Shown here: positions 44,384 through 53,786 of the stretch, piece after piece
How positions within the stretch are numbered: the stretch's first letter is position 1
How the letters are laid out: every line of letters begins with the position of its first letter
Source: Bacteroidota bacterium
GTDB lineage: Bacteria; Bacteroidota; Bacteroidia; Flavobacteriales_F; PHOS-HE28
Assembly (NCBI GenBank): GCA_014584605.1
Contig: JACTMO010000059.1
Span: 35,911 to 99,910, forward strand
Length of the DNA stretch: 64,000 nt
Direction of reading: 5' to 3'
Made by a program: the position numbers and the translations under genes
The notes under the pieces: generated by a model
Databases searched by the model: none
The model's input: the letters and a program-made list of their open reading frames with translations, nothing else
What the model was told of the DNA's origin: nothing

Positions 44384-45712
44384 ATGCGTGCCCTCACCCT
44401 TCTCCCGCTGATGACCACGGCGGCGCTGAGCGCCCAGGACCTGGTGCTGCGCGTGCATGCCGATGCGTCCCTGGTGGAGGTGCGCGGCCTGTCCTCCGAC
44501 AGCCTGGCCCCCGCGCCCGTCTTCCACGCCACCTGGCGCTTCGCCGCCGACGGTGCCGACCCGGTGTTCGACTTCGCGACCACCGACCGCGAAGCCCCCG
44601 GGAAGCTCGGGCTCGACCGCCTGTTGGAGGCCGCCATCGGCGCCTACCTCGACCGGCACGTTCACTTCACCCGCACCGGGGTGGGCGCCGATCTGCCGAC
44701 GGCCGCCATCGCCGACGCGGTGGAGGGCATGGCCCGCAGCGCCGCCACCGGCTTCCAGGCCGGCGACCTCTTCCCCGGCCTGGGCAGCCCCACGCGCGAT
44801 CAGCTGGGCCGCCTGCTGCAGCTGGACTGGAGCCAGGCCACGCTGCCCATCGACGCCAGCGGCGACGGCGACCGCTATCTGGCGATCTACCGCTTCGTGC
44901 GCATGCAACGCGATGAGCTGGAACGGCAGCTGCGCGCCGACCTGCTGGACCTCTCGACCGTGCCCGTGCTCGGAGACGATGAGGCCGACCCGCGCACCAC
45001 CGTGCAGGTGCCCTCGATATGCGGCACCGTCTTCGATCAGGAGAACTTCCTGTGCGCGCTGGACCTGACGATGGCCGGCGCCGGGGTGGCCACCCCCGAG
45101 CCGGCGTTGCAACTGGCCGCCCCCGCGGCGCCCAGGCAGGAGGAGGCGCCGACCGCCGAAGTGGAGCAGCCGCGCATCCGCAAGCGGGACCGCTGGCTCA
45201 AGGCCGAGCTGGACGCCATCAACGAACGCATCGACCGCATGGACCAGCGCCGCGAGCTCTGGTCCCTGCGCGACCGCATGGAGGACATCGAAGGGCGCAT
45301 GGACGACATGCAGGGTCAGGTGGACGAGCTGCGCACGGCGAAGGAACCCGCGTCGGCCACCGAGAACCCGCTCGCCAACCTCAGCGCCCTCACCGGCCAG
45401 GAGCTCACCGTGCGCTTCCCGCGCAACGGCGCCGCCCTGGGGCCCGAGCAGCGCATCATGCTCAACGAGGTGTTCGAGCAGCTGGCGCGTGCGCCCAAGG
45501 ACCGTGTGCTGATCACCGGGTACACCGACCGCAGCGGCGACCCGGCCCTCAACCTGGCGCTCAGCGAGCAGCGGGCACGCGCCGTGCGCGATTACCTGCT
45601 GGCCCGCGGGATCGCGGCCGAGCGGTTGCTGGTGAACTACTACGGCGACAGCCGCAGCCTCGGCCGCGATCCGCAGGAAAGGCGCGTGGAGATCGAGTGG
45701 CTCACCGAGTGA
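44384..45712 (+). CDS. OmpA-family protein with central coiled coil
   Basis: 442 residues with a signal peptide (MRALTLLPLMTTAALSAQ). Residues ~20-250 are an unassigned domain (LVLRVHADASLVEVRGL, then DRYLAIYRFVRMQRDELERQLRADLLD). Residues ~270-340 are a strong coiled coil with heptads (KAELDAINERIDRMDQRRELW, DRMEDIEGRMDDMQGQVDEL). The C-terminal ~110 residues form an OmpA-type peptidoglycan-binding domain: VRFPRNGAALGPEQRIML, VLITGYTDRSGDPALNLALSEQRARAV and RLLVNYYGDSRSL, with the usual D and R contacts to diaminopimelate. It probably tethers an envelope structure to the cell wall. Convergent with the histidine kinase gene. Confidence 0.8.
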   Translation: MRALTLLPLMTTAALSAQDLVLRVHADASLVEVRGLSSDSLAPAPVFHATWRFAADGADPVFDFATTDREAPGKLGLDRLLEAAIGAYLDRHVHFTRTGVGADLPTAAIADAVEGMARSAATGFQAGDLFPGLGSPTRDQLGRLLQLDWSQATLPIDASGDGDRYLAIYRFVRMQRDELERQLRADLLDLSTVPVLGDDEADPRTTVQVPSICGTVFDQENFLCALDLTMAGAGVATPEPALQLAAPAAPRQEEAPTAEVEQPRIRKRDRWLKAELDAINERIDRMDQRRELWSLRDRMEDIEGRMDDMQGQVDELRTAKEPASATENPLANLSALTGQELTVRFPRNGAALGPEQRIMLNEVFEQLARAPKDRVLITGYTDRSGDPALNLALSEQRARAVRDYLLARGIAAERLLVNYYGDSRSLGRDPQERRVEIEWLTE

Positions 45713-45739
45713 GCCCGGGACCGGGAGCGGGCCGGGGGC

Positions 45740-47464
45740 TCATTCCTCCGCAGGCGGCACAAGCTTGAAGACCAGGTCGGCGATGGTTCCGTCGTTCGAG
45801 CGGATGGAGAAATGGCCGTCCAGCTTCTCGGCCAGGGTCTCCACCACGTCCAGCCCGAGGCGCCCCACGCCTTCCACCACCTGCGGAAGGCCGCGTCCGT
45901 TGTCGTGCACGCGCATGCGCACCCTCCCGTCCGGCAGCGGCTCCACGCGCACGTCGATGTGGCCGCCGGTCACCAGCGGAAAGGCGTGCTCGTAGCAGTT
46001 GCTCATCAGTTCGCACAGCACGATGCCCAGGTCGATCGCCTGGTCGGGTCCGCAGCGCAGGCCGGAGGCATGCACCTCGTGGCTCACCATCCGGTTGTTC
46101 CGATCATGCAGTCTGGCCATCTCTCCGGCAAGGTCCCCGAAGAACCGGTCGAGGGCGATGCCGCGCAGGTCCGGCAGGGCGTAAAGCTTGTTGTGCACCA
46201 GGGCCATGATGTCGATGCGCTGCTTGCCCCGGATGAACTCGTCCCGGGCAGGCCCCTCGGCGAGCCGCTGGGCCTGCATGTTCAGCAGGCTGCTCACCAC
46301 CTGCAGGTTGTTCTTCACCCGGTGGTGCACCTCGCGGTCCAGCACGTTGCGTTCGCCGATCACCTTGGCCAGTTTCCGCTCCTGGGTGCGCGACCGCTTG
46401 GCCTGCACGCGCAGGTTGCGATGGTCGCTGCGGGTGCGCAGGAAGGTGAGGACGAGCAGGCCCAGCAGAACGACCAGCAGGGAGAACAGGATGCGCAGGA
46501 AGCGGCGTTCGGCGCCCAGCCAGGGTTCCAGCTGGCTCATGTCCACCACGGCCCCGAGCTGCAGGGTGATGCCGTTCAGGGTGAAGGGCAGCAGCTGCAG
46601 CAGGTGCCCCGAAGGGCCCGCATCCACCTTGAGGATGCGCCGGTCCTGATGCTGTTTCCAACGCGCGACCCCCTCCCGGCAGGCCCTGCCCATGGCCGTG
46701 CTGTCCGGTGGCAGGGCCAGCAGGGGGCGCCCATCGGGCCAGAGCACCAGCGGCTGACTTGGGCGCCCCTGGCCGTGGCTGCGCGCGCCGTTCATCAACG
46801 CGTCGGCATCCACGCGGAAGCCAGCCACATGGAAGGGTCGGCCCTTCGCCGACCCACGGATGAGCACGCTCACCAGCACCTCGTTGTTCGCGATGCTATC
46901 CCCTTCAGGCCGTTGGGTCGTGGTCCACACCGGCTCGGACTGCGGCTCGCCCAAGGCGCGGCTGAACCAGCTCTCCATCCGGGGGTCGTACAGGACACTG
47001 TCGATGCGCGTGCGCTGGGGGATGTCCTCGGGTCCCACGTTCCAGGTCACCGGGAAACCGTGCCCGGGGCCCTCCAGCTGCTGGCGCACGCGCAGGCCCT
47101 CCGCACCGCGCAACAGGGCCACTTCCGCGCCGCGTTCGTTGGCCAGGTAGATGGCCGTGAGCGCAGGTTCGGTGGTCATCAGGGCCCGCCAGCGGTCCAC
47201 CAGCTCGTAGGGCCGCATCGTGTCGTGGGCGGACACGATGGCCCCTTCCTTCCGCAGGTCCATCGTAAGGCGGTTGAACTCCCCCTGCACCCTGGACCGC
47301 AGGTTGCGGACCGTACGCTCCATGCCGAGGCGGGCAAGCTCCTCGGTGCGGTCGCTGAAGCGAAGCAACGACCAGCCCGTGTAGCCCAGCGCCAGCAGGA
47401 GCACCAGCGCGACCGGCAGAAAGGGCCAGGTGTGGGAGCGGACCGGGGCGGACATCGGGTGCAA
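45740..47464 (-). CDS. Membrane sensor histidine kinase, HisKA_2 type
   Basis: 574 residues. A first transmembrane helix (PFLPVALVLLLALGYTG, about 14-34) and a second (FLRILFSLLVVLLGLLVLTFL, about 325-347) enclose a ~290-residue periplasmic sensor domain of Cache-like character. A short coiled linker leads to the phosphoacceptor: LDREVHHRVKNNLQVVSSLLN, the HisKA_2 pattern with His in EVHHRVKNNL. The ATPase domain has IVLCELMSNCYEHAF (N box), VHDNGRGLPQ (G1) and GRLGLDVVETL (G2). No response regulator is adjacent, so it is an orphan kinase and its signal is unknown. The start at 47464 (MHPMSAP) or 47455 fits equally. Confidence 0.9.
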   Translation of the reverse strand: MHPMSAPVRSHTWPFLPVALVLLLALGYTGWSLLRFSDRTEELARLGMERTVRNLRSRVQGEFNRLTMDLRKEGAIVSAHDTMRPYELVDRWRALMTTEPALTAIYLANERGAEVALLRGAEGLRVRQQLEGPGHGFPVTWNVGPEDIPQRTRIDSVLYDPRMESWFSRALGEPQSEPVWTTTQRPEGDSIANNEVLVSVLIRGSAKGRPFHVAGFRVDADALMNGARSHGQGRPSQPLVLWPDGRPLLALPPDSTAMGRACREGVARWKQHQDRRILKVDAGPSGHLLQLLPFTLNGITLQLGAVVDMSQLEPWLGAERRFLRILFSLLVVLLGLLVLTFLRTRSDHRNLRVQAKRSRTQERKLAKVIGERNVLDREVHHRVKNNLQVVSSLLNMQAQRLAEGPARDEFIRGKQRIDIMALVHNKLYALPDLRGIALDRFFGDLAGEMARLHDRNNRMVSHEVHASGLRCGPDQAIDLGIVLCELMSNCYEHAFPLVTGGHIDVRVEPLPDGRVRMRVHDNGRGLPQVVEGVGRLGLDVVETLAEKLDGHFSIRSNDGTIADLVFKLVPPAEE

Positions 47465-47491
47465 GTGTACGCGAAGGCGCCCGGCGCGGCG

Positions 47492-48511
47492 TCAGGCCTG
47501 CAGGGCCGAAAGACGGTCCACCACCTGCGCCACGGCCGCGTCGTCCACGTCGAGGTGCGTCACCACGCGCACCATGCCCGGGCCGAACTGCACAGCGGCG
47601 ATGTTCAACGCGCGCAGGCGGGAGAGGAGGTCGGTCACCTCCAGGTCTTGCACCGTGAAGACCACGATGTTCGTCTCCACGGGCATCACGGAGGCCACGA
47701 ACGGACATCGCTGCAACGCCGCCCCGATCACCCGGGCCCGCGCATGGTCCTCCCGCAGGCGGTCCACGTGATGGTCCAGCGCGTACAGCCCGGCCGCGGC
47801 GAGGATCCCCGCCTGCCGCATGCCGCCACCCAGGCGCTTGCGCACGCGCCGGGCCTGATGGATGAAGTCGCGCGGACCGACCAGCACGGAGCCGACCGGT
47901 GCGCCCAGGCCCTTGCTCAGGCAGATCGAGACGCTGTCGAACAGGCGGCCCCACTCGGCTGGCGCACGGCCATCGACCGCCATGGCGTTGAAGATCCGCG
48001 CACCGTCCAGGTGAAGGGCGAGGCCGTGCTTTCTGCACACGGCGCCGATGCGTTCCACCTCGGCCAGTTCCCATACGCTGCCGCCACCGCGGTTGCTGGT
48101 GTTCTCCACGTTCACCACGCGCGTGCGGGCCAGGTGCGGGTTGCCCGCATCGTTGATGGCCTCTTCCACGCGTTCTGCTGTGAAGCGGCCGCGGTCCGCC
48201 GCGATGAGTCGGACGCTCACCCCGCTGTTCGCCATCAGGCCGCCCCCTTCGTAGCGGTAGATGTGCGCACCTTCGTCGCAGAGCACCTCGTCGCCCGGCC
48301 GCGTATGCACGTTGATCGCGATCTGGTTCGTCTGGGTTCCGCTGGTGCAGAACAGGCCGGCCTCATGGCCGAAGTGGGCCGCCATGCGCTGTTCCAGGGC
48401 GATCACGGTCGGATCTTCACCGAACACGTCATCACCCACCTCGGCACGCAGCATGGCCTCGCGCATGGCGGGCGTGGGCCGCGTCACCGTGTCGCTGCGC
48501 AGATCGATCAT
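47492..48511 (-). CDS. ltaE: Low-specificity L-threonine aldolase
   Basis: 339 residues from [17 protein letters not shown], the conserved family N-terminus; an in-frame ATG 15 bp upstream (48526) is possible. This PLP enzyme splits L-threonine or L-allo-threonine into glycine and acetaldehyde. Key features: [30 protein letters not shown] (phosphate-binding turn), [27 protein letters not shown] (Asp contacting the PLP ring N), and [18 protein letters not shown] with the PLP-binding Lys. C-terminal [12 protein letters not shown] includes the substrate-binding Arg. It is transcribed with or just upstream of the histidine kinase gene (27-bp gap). Confidence 0.93.
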   Translation of the reverse strand: MIDLRSDTVTRPTPAMREAMLRAEVGDDVFGEDPTVIALEQRMAAHFGHEAGLFCTSGTQTNQIAINVHTRPGDEVLCDEGAHIYRYEGGGLMANSGVSVRLIAADRGRFTAERVEEAINDAGNPHLARTRVVNVENTSNRGGGSVWELAEVERIGAVCRKHGLALHLDGARIFNAMAVDGRAPAEWGRLFDSVSICLSKGLGAPVGSVLVGPRDFIHQARRVRKRLGGGMRQAGILAAAGLYALDHHVDRLREDHARARVIGAALQRCPFVASVMPVETNIVVFTVQDLEVTDLLSRLRALNIAAVQFGPGMVRVVTHLDVDDAAVAQVVDRLSALQA

Positions 48512-48599
48512 GACGGGCCCGACCATGCGCCCAAGATATCGCCCTTTGGCCCCGCGGGTGTAACGCCATCCGACGCGAACGATGGAGGGGCCCAGGCGG

Positions 48600-48732
48600 T
48601 CACCGCATCGGTCCTCCAGGTGCCACCCAGCGTTGCCGCAGCATCGCGCCATCCCGGGTTTCGGCTTCGATGAGGTATGCGCCGTGCGCGATGCCAACGA
48701 TGGGGACCTTTCCGCCAGGCCCATTGCGCTGT
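48600..48732 (-). pseudogene. Remnant of a T9SS-sorted protein (C-terminal sorting domain only)
   Basis: On the minus strand a frame reads NGPGGKVPIVGIAHGAYLIE, then AETRDGAMLRQRWVAPGGPMR and a stop at 48600-48602. This is nearly the same as the C-terminus of the GH39-like protein (NGPGGMVPIAGIAHGAYLIE...), and the DNA matches 51890-51990 closely. No open upstream frame connects to it. The surrounding gene-free stretch 48512-48980 holds no other supported feature. Confidence 0.65.
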
Positions 48733-48980
48733 ATCCGGTGCGCGTTCCGATCTCGACGACGATCTTTGGGCGGACCAGCTGGCTGGGCATTGACAACGTT
48801 CGGCCGACGAGGTTCCCGCCGCCGGGCACATGGACATCGACGCCAACGGCGTGATCAGCGGGTTTGATCGAGACGGGACGACCCGGCGATGTTCGCGTTC
48901 AATGCGTGGAACTTGAGCATCGGGGTGGCATGCGGAGCGCGAACCTGGTTCCGACATACCTTTCCGGAACCCTGTCCTCC

Positions 48981-49895
48981 ATGACCATGATGGCATCTCC
49001 GACCAAGTACCTGTTCGTCGCGACCTGGTTGCTGGCAGGTTGTGCTTCGACGCCTACCTTGGATGAACTGAGGCATTACGCGGCCACGGAGTCCTACCCG
49101 TACGACACTTACCTGGACACGGTGAGTGTGAAACGTGCACTCGTGATCGTGGCCCACGACGATGATGACTGCGCCATGTCAGGCACGCTGCATGGGTTGA
49201 CGCGCAAAGGCTGGGAGATCGAGCAATGGAACTTCCAGACCACGCCATTGGCCGAAGGCGCAACGGAACATCCATCCACGCTGATCTGCAAGGGCTGTAG
49301 TACGATCCTCCCGGAAGGGACCTTCCGCGGTGGCGATCCGGGCGATACGCTGCCATCCTACCTGCCCATTCCCAAAGAGCGGTTCGCTGCCGTGTTCAAT
49401 ACGGGAATGGTGCGGGATGCGCTCGTGCCACGCATCAACGCCTTCGCTCCCTCGGTCATCTTCACCCTCGACAATGAGATCGGCGCCTACGGGAACCCCG
49501 ATCATGTGTTCATCAGCCAGCTCGTGCTGGACCTCTTCAACTCCGGCGCGATCCATGTCCAGCGGATCTACCAGCCTGTATACACGGACCACATGGAGCG
49601 CACGATCATCGGTGAGCGGCTCTCCGCCATCCTTAAGGAGTACGACTTCCCTGACACATACGCTATTGCCAGGCAGGTATATGGGGTGGATGGCATGCCC
49701 GCGCCGGATGTGCAGGTGGACATCCGTCCGGATTCACTGGGCAAAATGGCGTACCTGATGGCCTACAGCGAGAAGGCGAGGAGCAGTCTCCGGAAATTCA
49801 TTCCCTATTTCGAGGAGGTCCCGGCCGGAACGTATTTCTCCGTGTTCGATCGCGAGTTCTTCCGCGTCATCGCACCGGACACCGCTGGAAATTAG
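48981..49895 (+). CDS. PIG-L family deacetylase-like lipoprotein
   Basis: 304 residues from ATG 48981. The N-terminus (KYLFVATWLLAGC) is a lipoprotein signal with the lipid-anchored Cys near residue 18. ALVIVAHDDDDCAMSGTLHGL corresponds to the zinc-binding HPDD motif of the PIG-L/LmbE family (here H-D-D-D-D), and GNPDHVFISQLVLDLF has the H..D/V..H-like second site (DHxF.SQ). IFTLDNEIGAYGNPDHV fits the family pattern of D.EIG.YGH.DH. These enzymes remove acetyl groups from GlcNAc-type sugars. The Pro-to-Asp change in the first motif is a notable deviation, so activity is plausible but unproven. Codon use looks less GC-biased than in the core genes, compatible with transfer. Confidence 0.7.
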   Translation: MTMMASPTKYLFVATWLLAGCASTPTLDELRHYAATESYPYDTYLDTVSVKRALVIVAHDDDDCAMSGTLHGLTRKGWEIEQWNFQTTPLAEGATEHPSTLICKGCSTILPEGTFRGGDPGDTLPSYLPIPKERFAAVFNTGMVRDALVPRINAFAPSVIFTLDNEIGAYGNPDHVFISQLVLDLFNSGAIHVQRIYQPVYTDHMERTIIGERLSAILKEYDFPDTYAIARQVYGVDGMPAPDVQVDIRPDSLGKMAYLMAYSEKARSSLRKFIPYFEEVPAGTYFSVFDREFFRVIAPDTAGN

Positions 49896-50574
49896 TGTGG
49901 TGTCCCCTAAGTTCATTAACCATCTCCGCCCCTCTTTCGCCTTCCTGCCGCGTTGGAATATTTCGCCGTAGCGCCTACTACGGCATACGTATGCCGCCTC
50001 GCAGGAAGAAAATATTGTGGCACATCTTTGGCATCCCAACATCCGAATGGCGACACTAACGCGCCTAACGCTCCATCATCCTTCACTTGCACGGGTGATG
50101 GGGCGATATTGCGCGCGGGCGGCAAGCGGATATCCCATCAGCTTGATAACCGGCTCGTATCGGCGTGTTCCCCACATCGCATCCCTTGTGGAAGTCTCAC
50201 CGCCGGGCCAGACGTTGCCATTCGTCGGAACGACACAGGAAGGCCCTGTGGCCGACCGCATCGCGGAAGATCTTTTGGGAACCTCACAAGGGCGGCGGGG
50301 ATGACCACGGACATGAGGTTGCGTGGCGGTGTGAGCGATGCGCGGGGGACCGCGATGACGATCCGGATCAACCACCGCATGGGGAAGCAGGCTTCCCCAC
50401 CGCTGATCTTCGCGCAATAGGTCTCCATGGCGGGGTCGATGAAGTTCATGGGAGTGTGGTGCGCCTGAAGGGCGAGTGTCCGCGAAGGAGCCGGGTTTCC
50501 GGAGACCGTGCTCCCGTCGGAGATCACACATCATGGGATCGGTCCAGGGCGGGACGAGATCGAGCGGGATCGCG
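49896..50574. other. Gene-free, strongly palindromic 0.68-kb region
   Basis: No supported gene; the small open frames on both strands have no family resemblance. The region is rich in inverted repeats: CTTCCTGC (49941-49948) with GCAGGAAG (50001-50008), GCCGTAG (49965-49971) with CTACGGC (49978-49984), the perfect 16-bp palindrome CGGCATACGTATGCCG (49981-49996), and a 10-bp stem at 50069-50078 / 50096-50105. Its composition is more AT-rich at the left end than its neighbours. It may be a mobile or recombination element, or a structured RNA. Confidence 0.5.
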
Positions 50575-51774
50575 TCAATGAACCACGGAGAACCGCCGGG
50601 TTGCTGTTCTGCGTGCGCCAAGCACGTGCAATAAATAGCTGCCGGTGGGCAGTGTGCTCGTGTCGAGTTCGGTTGGTCCCGGCTCCAAGCGGCCTCTCCT
50701 GAGCGGTCGAGCGTCCAGCGACCGGACCTGCCATTCGGACCAGTCGAGCTCTGCAAGGGTGATGCGGAGCACGGCATCGGCCGGTACGGGCACCAGGCTG
50801 ACCACCTGGTCGGCCTCCTGGTGGATCGACGTGGGGTATTCCAGCTTCCACCAATCATTGTAGCGTTGCACGTTGTCGCTACCTGTACCATAGTATATCG
50901 TGCCCATCCCGGGTGTATCGGTGCCCGATGCGCATACGGACCCACGGCGAGGGCCTCCAGCGAACTCGGGAAGCGGATGCCAGGTGCTTTCATCCCACCT
51001 CCAGGCATCCGCATGCACGTCGGAAGGCCCCGGGCCGTCAGCCCCGCCGACGATCGTCTGCGCATTGCCCCAACTGCCATCAGCGGCGAACCGTGGTGCA
51101 GGCAGCGGCGCTTCCGGGTACCATTCACCGGTCTCGAACCAGATCGGGTACGACCACGCATCGGTGAGAGCGGAGAACGTGCTGTCCGCACCGCCAGCGA
51201 TCACCATGCCACCGGCTCCGAGGAAACAGGAGGCGCGGTGCCGGGAAGGTCCGGGTACCGGGGCCATCATCGCCCAGGCGTCCGATGGGGCATCGTACTT
51301 CCACGCTTCCTTGGTCGGCACCCCGCTCGCCAGCATGCCCGAGGCCACGATCGCGTTCCAATAAAAGCCCGTAACGGCGACGCAGGCATATCGGGCCTCC
51401 GCCGGGAGCGATGCCTTCTGCTCCCATGAATCGCTCACCGGATGGTATGCCCACAATTCGTTCAGGGCCCCGTTCCCGTCCGTGCCGCCGAAGACGTATC
51501 CCGTGTCGGCGATGGTGAAGCCGGTGCAGTACTGCCTGGCCGAAGCGGGAAGGGGCGCAACGGAAGACCATTGCTGCGTCACCCGGTCGAAGCTCCACCA
51601 ATCGTTGGTCAATTGGAAACCCGCATCCATACCCGTGCCCACATAGATCCTGTCGCCGATGGTGAAGGACGCGGCATCGTCGCGCGCGTTTCCCGGGAAG
51701 TCGGGAAGCTGCTCCCAGGATTGAGCGAAACAGGAGATCTCGATCAATAGGAACCCGCAGGTCAAGGGGCGCAT
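50575..51774 (-). CDS. Kelch-repeat secreted protein with a T9SS-type C-terminus
   Basis: 399 residues. A hydrophobic N-terminus (MRPLTCGFLLIEISCFAQ) acts as signal peptide. About five Kelch blades follow, each with a Gly doublet and a W (WEQLPDFPGNARDDAASFTIGD, IYVGTG, NDWWSFDRVTQQWSSVAPLP, GYVFGGTDGNGALNELWAYHP, GMVIAGGADSTFSALTDAWSYP), giving a beta-propeller of ~310 residues. The last ~75 residues (VVSLVPVPADAVLRITLAEL to LPTGSYLLHVLG) look like a T9SS type A sorting domain in which the usual PNP is VPVP. Secreted Kelch propellers often bind partners or glycans; no catalytic residues are evident. Confidence 0.78.
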   Translation of the reverse strand: MRPLTCGFLLIEISCFAQSWEQLPDFPGNARDDAASFTIGDRIYVGTGMDAGFQLTNDWWSFDRVTQQWSSVAPLPASARQYCTGFTIADTGYVFGGTDGNGALNELWAYHPVSDSWEQKASLPAEARYACVAVTGFYWNAIVASGMLASGVPTKEAWKYDAPSDAWAMMAPVPGPSRHRASCFLGAGGMVIAGGADSTFSALTDAWSYPIWFETGEWYPEAPLPAPRFAADGSWGNAQTIVGGADGPGPSDVHADAWRWDESTWHPLPEFAGGPRRGSVCASGTDTPGMGTIYYGTGSDNVQRYNDWWKLEYPTSIHQEADQVVSLVPVPADAVLRITLAELDWSEWQVRSLDARPLRRGRLEPGPTELDTSTLPTGSYLLHVLGARRTATRRFSVVH

Positions 51775-51778
51775 GGTC

Positions 51779-51786
51779 CGAAACTA
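51779..51786 (-). promoter_or_regulatory. -7-like element TAGTTTCG before the Kelch gene
   Basis: Minus-strand TAGTTTCG ends 4 nt before the start codon at 51774. Confidence 0.3.
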
Positions 51787-51875
51787 CGAAGAGCGTATGT
51801 TGGGCAGGAGTGGATGAGATCCCGGCTGTCGTTCACCCGTATCGCGTCATCCACCCACCGCAGTTGAGGTCTCAT

Positions 51876-53690
51876 TCAGGGCATTATCCACCGCTGCCGC
51901 AGCAGCGCTCCATCCGGGGCTTCGGCTTCGATGAGGTATGCGCCGTGCGCGATGCCAGCGATGGGGACCATTCCGCCAGGCCCATTGCTGCGCATCACCC
52001 CGCCCGCAAGGTTCAGCAAGCGCACGCGGACAGGGCTTTGTCCGTCGCGCAGTTCCACGTGCAAGGTGCTGCCATCGCCGGTTAGGACCAGGCTGTTCGT
52101 GCCCTGCAACGATGACCCTGTGCCGGACGGTCCGTTGCGCACCAGCTCCCAGAGGATGAGCCTTCCGTTGCCGGCATCGCTGGCATAGGTGAGCGTGTCG
52201 GTGAACGTGCCGTTGGTGATCATGTGCGTGGCGCCGGAGAGCAGCACGGAATCCATCGCAAAACCGGTCATGGTCAATTCCAGGCGTCTGGCCGTGCCGG
52301 TGGGCCACGGCAGGTCGTTCACCGCCAGGGACACGGTGCCGTTGCCCGGCGCTGGGTCGGGTGCGGGTAGTGCGATGAGCAGGGTGTCACCGGTGATGCT
52401 TTGGGCGGCCAGGGCCAGGTGCGGCGCGTTCGCCGTGCAGGCAAGCCGCTGGGGCGTGTCGTTCAACCGGTTCAGGGCCATGTAGGCGAAGGCGGCCGGC
52501 TTGGCGGCGAAGGTGGGCTTGGAGTAGAACATGCCCAGGCAACAGGTGGGGCCGATGGTGTCGTTGTCGGTCATGCTGGCCGCATGGGCGAAGAGATAGT
52601 CCCTATCCTGCATCTCGATCAACGCGCGCGTGCGCTCAAGGCCGTAGTCCAGGCTGTTCCAACCGGCCGATCCGAAGCCAGGGTTCAGCACGCCCCACTC
52701 GGCGTTCACCAGCGGTGTGCCGGGAACGTACGTGTCGCGCCATCCTTCGGCGATGGTGGTGCGCGCACTGTCGTACCCGCCCATGGGCTCGGAGGAGTAA
52801 GGGTGAACGCTGAGGAAGTCGAGCCGCGTGTTGTTCTGCTGCACCAGCGAGAGGAACTGGATCGCGAACAGGTTGAGGAAGCTCTGCATGGCGAAGCTGC
52901 AGCAGCCGATCTCCACGTTCGATGAGAGCGCGGGGTCGGCGTTCACCTCGGCGGTGAGCGCGGCCAGCATGGCGTGCAGCTGCGGTGCGTCGCCATCCCA
53001 GAAGGGCGTGAGGCCGGGGAACTGGTCGGGTTCGTTCCAGACCTCGAACCAGCGCACGCCGCGCGTATCGTGCAGGTGCTTCACCAGATGGTAGAACACG
53101 CGCCCGTACACCGCAGGGTCGGCGGGTGGGGCGGTGCGGATGGCGTTGTCCCAAGAGAACAGGTGGCACGGCGGTGTCCAGTACACGCAGGGGAAGTAGG
53201 CCGGCGTGTCCACGGCGCTCAGGCGGAAGGGCATGGCGGCCATCTCCAGGTAGGGCTCCGCGCCCATGGACAGCACCACGTCCACCAGCTGATCCACGTA
53301 ACTGAAGTCGTAGTTGGCCGGATCGTCGGCGCCGGCCATGGTGTTCGGGCCGCGGTAGAATTCCGTGGGCAGGTTGCGCAGCACGGTGGTGTCGGTGGAG
53401 TAGTCGTCGGCCGTTCCTGGATCGTCGTACCGGCCCGTGCTGATGCGGACCGAACGCGGCCGCAACCGCACCATTTCCGCCGGGAACCCGGGATCGTCGA
53501 TGAAGGGCGCCTTCGGACCGTCCACGCTCGGGTTGCCGCCCGCACCGCTGAGCAGGTGCAGCTCGTAGTGGTCGCCCCACAAGGGGTTGATGGTGCCGGT
53601 GACGGTGGAGGCATCCACGTTCACGATGATGTTCACCTGCGCGGAAAGCAGCGCGGGGACGAGCAGGGTCGGGCAGAGGAGGCGTCGCAT
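51876..53690 (-). CDS. Secreted GH39-like glycoside hydrolase with T9SS sorting domain
   Basis: 604 residues. Signal peptide MRRLLCPTLLVPALLSAQ. The catalytic part (about residues 20-440) is a (beta/alpha)8 barrel of clan GH-A resembling GH39 xylosidases: it opens INPLWGDHYELHLL, carries RGVRWFEVWNEPDQFPGLTPF with the acid/base Glu in WNEP (about residue 218), LSVHPYSSEPMGGY, and TPLVNAEWGVLNPGF with the probable nucleophile Glu (about residue 330). A beta-sandwich follows (about 440-520) and then a type A sorting domain ending AYLIEAEAPDGALLRQRW. Both catalytic Glu are present. The substrate is unknown. The DNA encoding its C-terminus has a decayed near-copy at 48600-48732. Confidence 0.75.
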   Translation of the reverse strand: MRRLLCPTLLVPALLSAQVNIIVNVDASTVTGTINPLWGDHYELHLLSGAGGNPSVDGPKAPFIDDPGFPAEMVRLRPRSVRISTGRYDDPGTADDYSTDTTVLRNLPTEFYRGPNTMAGADDPANYDFSYVDQLVDVVLSMGAEPYLEMAAMPFRLSAVDTPAYFPCVYWTPPCHLFSWDNAIRTAPPADPAVYGRVFYHLVKHLHDTRGVRWFEVWNEPDQFPGLTPFWDGDAPQLHAMLAALTAEVNADPALSSNVEIGCCSFAMQSFLNLFAIQFLSLVQQNNTRLDFLSVHPYSSEPMGGYDSARTTIAEGWRDTYVPGTPLVNAEWGVLNPGFGSAGWNSLDYGLERTRALIEMQDRDYLFAHAASMTDNDTIGPTCCLGMFYSKPTFAAKPAAFAYMALNRLNDTPQRLACTANAPHLALAAQSITGDTLLIALPAPDPAPGNGTVSLAVNDLPWPTGTARRLELTMTGFAMDSVLLSGATHMITNGTFTDTLTYASDAGNGRLILWELVRNGPSGTGSSLQGTNSLVLTGDGSTLHVELRDGQSPVRVRLLNLAGGVMRSNGPGGMVPIAGIAHGAYLIEAEAPDGALLRQRWIMP

Positions 53691-53694
53691 GGCA

Positions 53695-53702
53695 CGAAGC
53701 TA
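53695..53702 (-). promoter_or_regulatory. -7-like element TAGCTTCG before the GH39-like gene
   Basis: Minus-strand TAGCTTCG ends 4 nt before the ATG at 53690, giving a predicted leaderless transcript. Confidence 0.35.
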
Positions 53703-53786
53703 TGGCCTGCCGTATGATCCCAAGAGCGTTCGGCCCCCCCGCTGACCGGGCCTTTCGGCCGGTGTGGCCGTTCCATGCAAGTGCGC

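Noticed and set aside
49953..50420. 155-residue open frame in the palindromic gene-free region
   Set aside because: No family resemblance, irregular composition, and overlapping frames on both strands; the inverted repeats explain the sequence better.
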